Of a DNA stretch of 31,778 nt, positions 24,016 to 31,515 are shown piece by piece. A model generated the notes under the pieces. That model did no database searches and was not told where the DNA came from. It was given only the letters and a program-made list of their open reading frames with translations. The stretch lies in contig CANRCI010000005.1 in NCBI GenBank assembly GCA_947629075.1, positions 1-31,778 of the forward strand. Direction: 5' to 3'. Origin of the DNA: an uncultured Bacilli bacterium. GTDB taxonomy: Bacteria > Bacillota_I > Bacilli_A > RF39 > UBA660. Within the stretch, counting starts at the first letter, position 1. Every line of letters begins with the position of its first letter. Position numbers and translations under genes: made by a program.

Positions 24016-25404
24016 ATGAAAAGAATAGATACAAAAGAAATTTATGAACATTTAGATAAATATATGGATAGTGAAGTTTTACTTAAAGGATGGATTAGAA
24101 ACCATCGTAAACAAAAAGAGTTTGGGTTTATTTCTTTTAGTGATGGAACACAGTTTAACCAAATTCAAATAGTTTACGATAAATCTTTAGAAAACTTCGA
24201 TGAAATTCAAAAGTGGTTAGTGGGATGTGCCATTTCCGTAAGTGGTAAATTGGTCAGTAGTCCCAAAGAAAATCAAGCTTTTGAAATTCGAGCAACTAAA
24301 ATTACATTAGAAGGAGATTGTCCAGAAGATTTTCCCATTCAACCAAAGCGACATACGAGAGAGTTTTTGAGGGAACAAGCTTATCTTCGTCCTAGAACTA
24401 ATCTCTTTCAAGCCGTTTTTAGAATTAGAAGCGTAGCGTCTTTAGCCATTCACGAATATTTCCAACAAAATGGTTACCTTTATGTCCATACACCAATAAT
24501 TACTGGTGCTGACTGTGAGGGAAGTGATCAGATGTTTAAATTGACAACCTTTGATTTTGATAATCTTCCTAAAGATAGTGATGGTAAAGTAGACTTTACT
24601 AAAGATTTGTTCGGTAAAAAGGCATACATTACTGGAAGTGGTCAGTTACAAGCTGAAGCTTTTGCTCTAGCATTTGATCGTGTATATACCTTTGGACCAA
24701 CGCTTAGAACTGAAAACTCTAATACCAAAGTTCACGCTAATGAGTTTTGGATGATTGAACCAGAAATATCTTTCTGTGATTTAGATGGGCTTATGGATAT
24801 CGAAGAAGATATGTTAAAGTACGTTGTAAAGTACGTTTTAGATCACTGTAAAGATGAAATTGATTTCTGTTCTAATTTTGTTGAAAAGGGATTGAGAGAA
24901 AAGTTAGAGAAATTAGTTAGTTCGCAATTCGTAAGAATAGACCACAAAGACGTAGTTGACATTTTGAAAAAAGCTGATGTCAAGTGGGAATTCCAACCTG
25001 AATACGGAGAAGATATTGCTAAAGAGCATGAAAAATATATTACGGAATATTTTGATAGTCCAGTATTTATAAAGAATTGGCCAAAAGATATAAAAGCTTA
25101 TTATATGAAATTAAATAGTGATAACCAAACAGTAGCAGCGGTCGACTTGGAAGTTCCAGGAGCTGGTGAGTTGATGGGTGGAAGTCAAAGAGAAGATGAC
25201 TATGACAAACTAGTTGAGAGAATGAAAGAGTTCGGCATTGCTACCGAAGGTATGGAGTGGTATTTGAACCTTAGAAGATATGGTGGATGTATGCATTCCG
25301 GTTTCGGTATGGGATTTGAACGACTTATCATCTACTTAACAGGAGTTGATAATATCAGAGATGTCTTACCATTCCCAAGAACCCCTAAATCTTGTGATTA
25401 TTAA
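24016..25404 (+). CDS. asnS: Asparaginyl-tRNA synthetase
   Basis: A class IIb synthetase of 462 residues that charges tRNA-Asn. AGGAGG lies just before the ATG. The N-terminal OB-fold anticodon domain (about 1-110) has VLLKGWIRNHRKQKEFGFI. The class II motifs follow: motif 2 in FGPTLRTENSNTKVHANEFW and motif 3 in GFGMGFERLIIYLTG, with NIRDVLPFPRTP at the end. The Asn-type sequence RRYGGCMHSGFG supports AsnRS over AspRS. It is the third gene of the T-box operon; the AAC specifier agrees with this product. Confidence 0.97.
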   Translation: MKRIDTKEIYEHLDKYMDSEVLLKGWIRNHRKQKEFGFISFSDGTQFNQIQIVYDKSLENFDEIQKWLVGCAISVSGKLVSSPKENQAFEIRATKITLEGDCPEDFPIQPKRHTREFLREQAYLRPRTNLFQAVFRIRSVASLAIHEYFQQNGYLYVHTPIITGADCEGSDQMFKLTTFDFDNLPKDSDGKVDFTKDLFGKKAYITGSGQLQAEAFALAFDRVYTFGPTLRTENSNTKVHANEFWMIEPEISFCDLDGLMDIEEDMLKYVVKYVLDHCKDEIDFCSNFVEKGLREKLEKLVSSQFVRIDHKDVVDILKKADVKWEFQPEYGEDIAKEHEKYITEYFDSPVFIKNWPKDIKAYYMKLNSDNQTVAAVDLEVPGAGELMGGSQREDDYDKLVERMKEFGIATEGMEWYLNLRRYGGCMHSGFGMGFERLIIYLTGVDNIRDVLPFPRTPKSCDY

Positions 25405-25434
25405 AAGAAAAGTGTAAAGGCTTTTCTTTTTTTT
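25403..25434 (+). terminator. Terminator of the T-box operon
   Basis: AAAAGAAAAG (25403-25412) pairs with CTTTTCTTTT (25421-25430), then a T run. The stem starts on the asnS stop codon. Confidence 0.85.
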
Positions 25435-25457
25435 CGTTTAAAACCCTTTTGATGTTG

Positions 25458-25463
25458 TATAAT
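25458..25463 (+). promoter_or_regulatory. -10 element ahead of the TasA-like gene, long leader
   Basis: TATAAT at 25458-25463 is 147 bases upstream of the ATG at 25611; the -35 is weak. The leader (25470-25610) is AT-rich. A second possible promoter begins with TTGTCT near 25523, with a poor -10. I see no riboswitch or clear hairpin in it. Confidence 0.4.
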
Positions 25464-25610
25464 AAATATTAGGAAAATATAAGTCTTTTAATTTTAAATA
25501 TTTGTTAAAACTTTATTGTGCTTGTCTAATTTATATGTATTTGATTTAAGATTTATTAATTTTAGAGACAGCTTAATGATTTGAAATGATGTGTAAAGAA
25601 AGGAGGAAGA

Positions 25611-27500
25611 ATGAAATTATTTCGTTTGAAAACCAAGCGAACGAGAGAATGTTTGATTATAGTATTACTGTTGGTATTAGTACTAATGTCAGTAGGTTAT
25701 TCAGTATTGATGGCAAGAATTGAAATAAGTGGAACAAGTGAAATAACTAGTAATTGGAATGTATATATAAGTAGTATTACTGTAAGTGAAGAAAATGGAG
25801 GAGTAAGCCATGAAGCTTCTGTTAGCGATAAGTTAACTGCATCTTTTAGAGTGGGATTAAATGAACCAGGTGGATATGTCCTTTACGATATAACGGTTAA
25901 TAATGATGGTAATTTGGATGCTGTACTTCAGAAAATTACCATTGCTGAAGATGAGGATGATGCCATAAAATTTACGTTATTAGGAATTGAAGAGGGCGAT
26001 CCACTACTTATGCAAAATACTAAAACTTTCCAGATAAAAGTAGAGTGGGATGGAACAAAAGATTTTACTCCTAATGAAGAAAAAAATTTAGAATTAAAAC
26101 TAGATTACAACCAGTCGGATGCTGGAAAATTTCTTCCAACGCTCGATCAGTTGAATGTACCGACATACGATATCGACAAAGATGGCTGGGCAACAGAAAA
26201 AACGGTAACTATTCACTTCCCAGCTAGATATGACGAATACATTTATGAGTACAGCATTAACAATGGCGATAGTTGGAATGAAGTTACAGAAGGCATTGAT
26301 TACGATGTAACATTTAAAGAAAATGGAACGATTATTGCTAGAGTTAGAGAACGTTCTAGTGGAGAAGTAAAAGAGGGAACTACGTTTACAGTTAATCAAG
26401 TAGATTCTAAAAAACCGACTGCACCGAAGATAAGTGGTGGTAGTGACACCGGTGCTGTCAGTCGCGAAATTACTATAACAGATGAAGCCGTTGCTTTGAG
26501 TGGAGTTGATCATTATCAATATTATCTATCGTCATCTAGTACAAATCAAGAAGATGGAAAGTGGATCGATTTAGATAGTGGTGTAACTAAGTTTACAATC
26601 GATGAAATTGGAACTTATTACGTATTCGTAAGAGCAATAAATAATGCCGGTCAATACGGTGAGATAAGTACTTATCAAAAAGTTGTTATTGAACTTGGTA
26701 ATGCTGTTGAGTATCTAAAAAAATACAAAACTTTAAACTCTATAAAAGATGGTGAAAGCGGTTTAGTAAAAATTGATGATGATGGAAAAATAACTTCTTC
26801 GTCGACTTTACGCGAATACAGATTTGTCGGTCCTTCACCTGATAACTATGTCAGCTATAATGACAGTACTTGGCGAATAATTAAAATTTATAAGGATCAA
26901 CTAAAATTAGTAGGAGGATACGAAGTAGTTAATTATACTACTAATTATCAAGTAACTGCATATTTAAATGATACATTTTTGAAAGGTATTAGCTCTTCTT
27001 ATAAGTCATTACTTACTACTTATCAACAATCTGAAGGTGCGATTCCGTATGAAGATCCTGAAACTCCAGTACCAAATCATTTATATAGATATTACGAGAA
27101 TTATAATTCTGATGATATGACAACAGTTGCAGCAGTTAGTATGTTTGATTACGGCCTTTCAACTAATGGTAGTAGTATAACTTCAAGAAATACTTGCATT
27201 CAAAAAGATGTTCGTTATGAACCTGACAATGGTTGTGGTAAAGAGACAAACTGGTTAAATGTCTTTGATGATGTAAAAAGGGATCATCCTGGTTATACTG
27301 ATATTACGGAACTTATCAATTTGCACTATTCTGGTCGTAGTAGTCGTAATGAGTTATTCTTACAAGACTCTGGTTATGCTGCCCAGACACTTGGTAGTAC
27401 TAGAATACTTAGACCAACTATTACTTTAATAAATGAAGTCGAGTTTACAAGTGGTGACGGAACCAAAGATAATCCATATAAAATAAAAACTAGTTATTAA
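25611..27500 (+). CDS. TasA/camelysin-like modular surface protein
   Basis: A 629-residue exported protein with AAAGGAGG before the ATG. A basic start and hydrophobic segment (about 13-35, ending SVGYSVLMARIEISG) lead into a domain (about 36-170) with NWNVYISSI and LYDITVNNDGNLDAVL, the pattern of TasA/CalY (camelysin) fibre-like proteins. Two Ig-like domains follow (about 180-265 and 268-358). The C-terminal part (about 365-629) reads as a DUF6273-like domain: YRFVGPSPDNYVSYNDSTWRIIKIY near its start, a Cys pair, and a final SGDGTKDNPYKI. There is no LPxTG-like signal and the first membrane segment may not be cleaved. It may be a matrix or adhesion protein. It shares a probable transcript with the lipoprotein downstream. 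Confidence 0.75.
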   Translation: MKLFRLKTKRTRECLIIVLLLVLVLMSVGYSVLMARIEISGTSEITSNWNVYISSITVSEENGGVSHEASVSDKLTASFRVGLNEPGGYVLYDITVNNDGNLDAVLQKITIAEDEDDAIKFTLLGIEEGDPLLMQNTKTFQIKVEWDGTKDFTPNEEKNLELKLDYNQSDAGKFLPTLDQLNVPTYDIDKDGWATEKTVTIHFPARYDEYIYEYSINNGDSWNEVTEGIDYDVTFKENGTIIARVRERSSGEVKEGTTFTVNQVDSKKPTAPKISGGSDTGAVSREITITDEAVALSGVDHYQYYLSSSSTNQEDGKWIDLDSGVTKFTIDEIGTYYVFVRAINNAGQYGEISTYQKVVIELGNAVEYLKKYKTLNSIKDGESGLVKIDDDGKITSSSTLREYRFVGPSPDNYVSYNDSTWRIIKIYKDQLKLVGGYEVVNYTTNYQVTAYLNDTFLKGISSSYKSLLTTYQQSEGAIPYEDPETPVPNHLYRYYENYNSDDMTTVAAVSMFDYGLSTNGSSITSRNTCIQKDVRYEPDNGCGKETNWLNVFDDVKRDHPGYTDITELINLHYSGRSSRNELFLQDSGYAAQTLGSTRILRPTITLINEVEFTSGDGTKDNPYKIKTSY

Positions 27501-27553
27501 TTAAAGTATAAAATAAAAAAAACGAGGAACAATAGTTTTGAGGAGGAATAATT

Positions 27554-28090
27554 ATGAAAAAGTTTCTATTAGCTATTGCAGTCGTTTTTTTATTAGTCGG
27601 TTGTGATAATATGATGAATACACCAACTAAAAAAGTAGAAGAATTTTTATCTAAATATCAAACTAATGCCAGTGAAGTAATGGAAGATTTAGATACAACT
27701 TTATTAGATGAAAACGAACTTAATGATGAACAAAAAGAAAAATATAAAGAACTTATGAAAGAGCAGTATAAAAATCTTAAATATGAAATTAAAGAAGAAA
27801 AAATAGATGGCAATGAAGCTACTGTTACAACTGAGATAGAAGTAAACGATTTCAATTCTAGTTTAAAAGAATCTAATGATTATTTAGAACAGAATAGAGA
27901 TGAATTTTATAATGATGACGTTCTAGATGTCGTAAAATATTTAGATTATAAATTAGATCAACTTACTAAAAAGAAAGATAAGATTAAATATACGATTGAT
28001 TTTAAACTAAAGAAAGAAAAGAATGAATGGAAATTGGAAGAATTATCTAGAGAAGATTTAGAGAAAATTCATGGTTTTTATGAAAATTAG
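27554..28090 (+). CDS. Lipoprotein, unknown function
   Basis: A 178-residue lipoprotein. GAGGAGG lies 7 nt before the ATG. The signal MKKFLLAIAVVFLLVGC ends in a lipobox LVGC, so Cys17 should be lipidated and the protein held on the outer face of the membrane. The mature part is helical then beta-rich, with KKVEEFLSKY, EKIDGNEATVTTEIEV and KNEWKLEELS; this resembles NTF2-like lipoproteins such as DUF4878/DUF5105, though I am not sure. No terminator separates it from the TasA-like gene 53 bases upstream, so the two are probably cotranscribed. Confidence 0.8.
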   Translation: MKKFLLAIAVVFLLVGCDNMMNTPTKKVEEFLSKYQTNASEVMEDLDTTLLDENELNDEQKEKYKELMKEQYKNLKYEIKEEKIDGNEATVTTEIEVNDFNSSLKESNDYLEQNRDEFYNDDVLDVVKYLDYKLDQLTKKKDKIKYTIDFKLKKEKNEWKLEELSREDLEKIHGFYEN

Positions 28091-28113
28091 ACTATTTCGA
28101 TAGTCTTTTTTTT
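28087..28113 (+). terminator. Terminator of the lipoprotein gene, TTCG tetraloop
   Basis: AGACTAT (28089-28095) pairs with ATAGTCT (28100-28106) around TTCG, then eight T. It begins within the TAG stop. Confidence 0.9.
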
Positions 28114-28138
28114 GAGTCTTTTAAGGAACATATAAATA

Positions 28139-28147
28139 TGATATAAT
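28139..28147 (+). promoter_or_regulatory. Extended -10 promoter of the GH25 gene
   Basis: TGATATAAT ends 23 nt before the ATG at 28171; no good -35 is seen. Confidence 0.55.
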
Positions 28148-28170
28148 ATGACTAGTTTGAGGTGTTGGTT

Positions 28171-29541
28171 ATGAAAGGTAAGAAAATAGCCAGTAAAGTT
28201 TTATATCTATTTTTGTTGGTGCTAACTTTTTCATATAGTTTTTCTTTGGGATTTATTTACGAGAGAAGTACTACTTATGAAGTAGAAAGTAACAATTTTA
28301 AATATTCGATGTTATCTACTAGTGTTAAAGATGTAGTTGAACCTAGTGGTAATAATTTACAACTTATAAATGTAAAAACTGAAATAGAAGAACCAGAAGA
28401 AATTCCTGAAGTTAAGAAGGCTCCGATTAATGATAAAGAAGATCCTCAGAAGAAAAAAGGTGGAACTGGTAAAAAGGTAACTGCTAAAGAAGCAGTTGGC
28501 ATGTATGAGACAAGTGGTAAATCAGTTGGTATTGACGTTTCTAAATGGAATGGTAATATCGATTGGAAAAAAGTTAAAGATAGTGGTATCGATTTTGCTA
28601 TGATTCGTGTTGGGTACCGTGGTCAGTCTTCTGGAGAAGTTTTAATGGATCCATACTTCCAACAAAATGTCGAAAATGCAACCAAAGCTGGAGTAAAAGT
28701 TGGGGTATATTTCTTTTCAGTGGCAATAAACGAAAAAGAAGCTTTAGAAGAAGCTGCATGGACAGTATCTGTTATTAAAAAATATAGTATCACTTATCCC
28801 GTTGCTTATGACTTTGAAACCTTTGGCAAGTATCGAGCTAAAAATTTAACTAATGATGATCGAACTAAAAATGCTATTAAGTTTTTAAACTATATCAAGA
28901 GTAAGGGATATACACCGATGATGTATGCTAGTAAAAATGCTTTTATGAACAATTTTAATACTAGTAGATTATCTGGTTATAAGATGTGGTTAGCTCATTA
29001 CATAACTGCAACTGACTATACGGGAACTTATCACATGTGGCAGTATACCGATAGTGGTAGTGTCCCAGGAGTAAGTGGTAATGTCGATATGAATGTAGCT
29101 AAATTTAAATATACAGCAAATGTCAATGCTAAAGCACCAACTACTGATACTAGTGAAGATGAGAAGTTGTTGAAAACACTATCTTTTACTTCTTGTGATG
29201 AAGAGGTAACGACGACAACAGCGGTTAAATATCGAAGTAGTCCAACTACTAATTTACCTAATTTATTAGGACAATTCCAAAAGAATGTCAAATTAAAGAG
29301 AACTGGTGTTACTAAAACTAAGGTTGATGGTTACTATTGGTCGAGAGTAATTTACAATAACCAAGTAGTTTATGTAGCTTCTAATTATCTCAAGTTAGTA
29401 GAAAAACCTACAGAATCTAGTGAAGAGAAGACACCGGAGATAGATCCTGATAAACCAACTGTTCCTGAAAATCCCGATGAAACTTTATCCGGTGAAAAAG
29501 ATGGTACTGATCAATCAGGAAATTCTAACGATGAGGCTTAA
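28171..29541 (+). CDS. GH25 lysozyme-like muramidase with SH3 domain
   Basis: A 456-residue surface enzyme expected to cut the N-acetylmuramyl bonds of peptidoglycan. The ATG at 28171 follows GAGGTG (28159-28164). Residues 8-31 form a signal or anchor segment, followed by a charged, Pro-rich linker. The GH25 domain (about 118-315) starts VGIDVSKWNGNIDWKKVKDSG, with Asp122 and the catalytic pair in AYDFE (Asp214 and Glu216); YHMWQYTDSG is the usual end of the family. An SH3-like domain (about 330-410) with KYRSSPTTNLPNLLG and YYWSRVIY probably binds the wall. The tail is Pro-, Asp- and Glu-rich, with no sorting signal. Likely a housekeeping wall-remodelling enzyme, next to a D,D-carboxypeptidase gene. 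Confidence 0.92.
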   Translation: MKGKKIASKVLYLFLLVLTFSYSFSLGFIYERSTTYEVESNNFKYSMLSTSVKDVVEPSGNNLQLINVKTEIEEPEEIPEVKKAPINDKEDPQKKKGGTGKKVTAKEAVGMYETSGKSVGIDVSKWNGNIDWKKVKDSGIDFAMIRVGYRGQSSGEVLMDPYFQQNVENATKAGVKVGVYFFSVAINEKEALEEAAWTVSVIKKYSITYPVAYDFETFGKYRAKNLTNDDRTKNAIKFLNYIKSKGYTPMMYASKNAFMNNFNTSRLSGYKMWLAHYITATDYTGTYHMWQYTDSGSVPGVSGNVDMNVAKFKYTANVNAKAPTTDTSEDEKLLKTLSFTSCDEEVTTTTAVKYRSSPTTNLPNLLGQFQKNVKLKRTGVTKTKVDGYYWSRVIYNNQVVYVASNYLKLVEKPTESSEEKTPEIDPDKPTVPENPDETLSGEKDGTDQSGNSNDEA

Positions 29542-29547
29542 AAGAAT

Positions 29548-29568
29548 AGACTTTTAAGTCTTTTTTTT
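29548..29568 (+). terminator. Terminator of the GH25 gene
   Basis: AGACT pairs with AGTCT around a short T-rich loop, then eight T. It may be extended in an alternative fold by CTTAAAAG/CTTTTAAG. Confidence 0.7.
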
Positions 29569-29602
29569 AGTATTCAATCATCTATTTATATGGGTGATAC
29601 TT

Positions 29603-30679
29603 ATGAAGAAAATTATCTTTTTCTTAATTGTTTTCTTATTTCCAATCAAAGTTTTAGGAATAACGACGAGTGCTACTAGTGCTATTGTGATGGATATGGA
29701 TAGTGGTAGGATTTTGTATGAAAAAAATAGTTATGATCAAATGTTAATCGCATCGACTACTAAAATTATGACAGCTGTCTTAGCCATTGAAAACGGTAAT
29801 TTAGATGATGAAGTTAAAGCTGGTGAAGAAATATTAAAAATGTATGGCACTAGTATATATTTAAGCCTAGATGAAGTTATGAGTCTTCGCGATTTGTTGT
29901 ATGGCCTTTTACTTAGAAGTGGTAATGATGCTGCCGTTGTAATTGCAAAACACATTGCTGGAAGTGAAAAGAAATTTGTCGAGATGATGAATGACAAAGC
30001 GGAGGAAATCGGCATGAGCAATACCATTTTTAGAAATCCCCATGGACTGGACGAAGAAACACAAAATTATTCGACCGCTTACGATATGGCTCTTCTTTCC
30101 AGTTATGCAATGAGTCTTAAAGATTATCGAACTATTACTAAAACGACCAAATATATCACTAAGACAGAAGACAAATCTTATATTTGGTATAACCGAAACA
30201 AACTTTTAACGAGGTATGACTATGCCACTGGTGGAAAAAATGGATATACCCCTAAAGCTGGAAGAACATTAGTAACTAATGCCCAAAAAGGAGAATTTAA
30301 GCTTACTGCTGTTACTTTAGATGATAGTAATGAATATGATTCACACATTAAAATGTACGATTACGCTTTCGATAAATACGAACGTTACTTATTGGTAGAT
30401 AAAAATAAATTTAAAACTAATGATACATATTATGGAGGAAAACTCTATATAAAAAATTCTTTTTATTATCCCCTTACCAAAGAAGAAAAAAGTAAGATCG
30501 ATGTTGCAGTTAAATTGGTCAAAAAGAAAAATTATAAAAACAATGATACTGTCGGTGAAGTAAGAGTTTATTTAGACGGTAAAGAATTGGATAGACAAAG
30601 TGTCTTTGTCAGAAAGATAAATACCCCCAAAAGTGGATTTGAAAAGATTAAAGATTTCTTTAAAAATTTGATAAAATAG
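29603..30679 (+). CDS. D-alanyl-D-alanine carboxypeptidase (S11, DacF type)
   Basis: A 358-residue penicillin-binding peptidase that trims the terminal D-Ala of wall peptides. The ATG at 29603 follows GGGTGAT. A signal peptide (1-20) is followed by the S11 domain, with Ser51-Thr-Thr-Lys54, Ser106-Gly-Asn108 and Lys212-Asn-Gly214. The third motif is normally KTG; KNG occurs here in GGKNGYTPKAGRTLV. IYEKNSYDQMLIASTTKIMTA and RNPHGLD are family motifs. A beta-rich domain (about 265-335) and an amphipathic end (KSGFEKIKDFFKNLIK) for membrane attachment complete it. dacF or dacA would be reasonable symbols but I cannot choose. Confidence 0.92.
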   Translation: MKKIIFFLIVFLFPIKVLGITTSATSAIVMDMDSGRILYEKNSYDQMLIASTTKIMTAVLAIENGNLDDEVKAGEEILKMYGTSIYLSLDEVMSLRDLLYGLLLRSGNDAAVVIAKHIAGSEKKFVEMMNDKAEEIGMSNTIFRNPHGLDEETQNYSTAYDMALLSSYAMSLKDYRTITKTTKYITKTEDKSYIWYNRNKLLTRYDYATGGKNGYTPKAGRTLVTNAQKGEFKLTAVTLDDSNEYDSHIKMYDYAFDKYERYLLVDKNKFKTNDTYYGGKLYIKNSFYYPLTKEEKSKIDVAVKLVKKKNYKNNDTVGEVRVYLDGKELDRQSVFVRKINTPKSGFEKIKDFFKNLIK

Positions 30680-30705
30680 TGTATAATCACTTTCGAGGTG
30701 ATTGG

Positions 30706-31428
30706 ATGGAACGTTTACAAAAAGTCATTGCTAGAAGTGGTGTTGCATCGCGTAGAAAAGCTGAAGAATTAATTACGACAGGACACGTTGAAGTAAATGG
30801 AGAAAAGGTTTTAGAACTCGGCGTAAAAGTTAAGGATAATGATGTAGTTACGGTTGATGGTGTGAAGATTGATCGTGAAGAAAGGGTTTATTATTTGTTG
30901 AATAAACCGAGAGGAGTTATTACTTCGACTAAAGATGAACATCACCGTAAGACAGTTGTCGATTTAATCGATGATAGTCGTAGAATATATCCAGTGGGAA
31001 GACTTGATTATGATACTACGGGTGCAATTATAATTACTAACGATGGCGAACTGGCCAATTTACTTATGCATCCTAAGAGTATGATAGATAAAGTTTATAT
31101 TGCCAAGATAGAGGGTGTGTTATCTCCTAGCGATATTATGAAATTAAAAAGAGGTTTAGTTATAGACGGCGTTAAGACTAGTAAAAGTAAAGTTAAAATT
31201 AAAAGACATGATAAAGTTAGTAATACATCTATTGTCGAGATTACAATTCATGAGGGTAAAAATCATCAGGTTAAAAAAATGTTTGAAGCAGTTGGGACTA
31301 AAGTTATCAAGTTAAAAAGAGAGAAATATTCTTTTTTAGATGTTAATGATTTAAAATCGGGTGAATATAGAAAGTTGAATCCTAAAGAAGTTCAGAAATT
31401 ATATGGTGAAGTAAAAAATACAAGGTAA
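30706..31428 (+). CDS. rluB: RluB-type pseudouridine synthase
   Basis: A 240-residue RNA-modifying enzyme of the RsuA/RluB family, which makes pseudouridine in ribosomal RNA. The ATG at 30706 follows GAGGTGATT; the earlier GTG-start frame is inside the dac gene end. The N-terminal S4 domain (about 1-60) has LQKVIARSGVASRRKAEELI. The catalytic motif is GRLDYDTTG with Asp101. The C-terminal EGKNHQVKKMFEAVG is the family KNRQVRRM motif in altered form. RluB is favoured over RsuA by the general pattern, but the rRNA target is not proven. A -10 (TATAAT, 30682-30687) lies 18 nt before the ATG, overlapping the end of the previous gene's untranslated region. Confidence 0.92.
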   Translation: MERLQKVIARSGVASRRKAEELITTGHVEVNGEKVLELGVKVKDNDVVTVDGVKIDREERVYYLLNKPRGVITSTKDEHHRKTVVDLIDDSRRIYPVGRLDYDTTGAIIITNDGELANLLMHPKSMIDKVYIAKIEGVLSPSDIMKLKRGLVIDGVKTSKSKVKIKRHDKVSNTSIVEITIHEGKNHQVKKMFEAVGTKVIKLKREKYSFLDVNDLKSGEYRKLNPKEVQKLYGEVKNTR

Positions 31429-31443
31429 ATTCCTTGTTTTTTT
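31418..31443 (+). terminator. Terminator of rluB, stop codon in loop
   Basis: ACAAGG (31420-31425) pairs with CCTTGT (31432-31437), then a T run. The TAA stop (31426-31428) starts the loop. Confidence 0.85.
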
Positions 31444-31453
31444 GTGTAGTTTA

Positions 31454-31482
31454 TTGACATAAAAAAGATGAAATAGTAAAAT
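31454..31482 (+). promoter_or_regulatory. Promoter of the second prepilin-like gene
   Basis: TTGACA (31454-31459), 17 nt, then TAAAAT (31477-31482): a strong sigma-A match. The leader would be about 27 nt. Confidence 0.75.
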
Positions 31483-31515
31483 TTTTATTATAGGCTAGGA
31501 TAGTGGAGTGTTGAT

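Noticed and set aside
26100..26519. Antisense ORF of 139 codons opposite the TasA-like gene
   Set aside because: Shadow of a real gene; no ribosome binding site, and residues show no family pattern.
28171..29541. LPxTG-like anchor in the GH25 protein
   Set aside because: The C-terminus is acidic and polar with no hydrophobic segment or basic tail.
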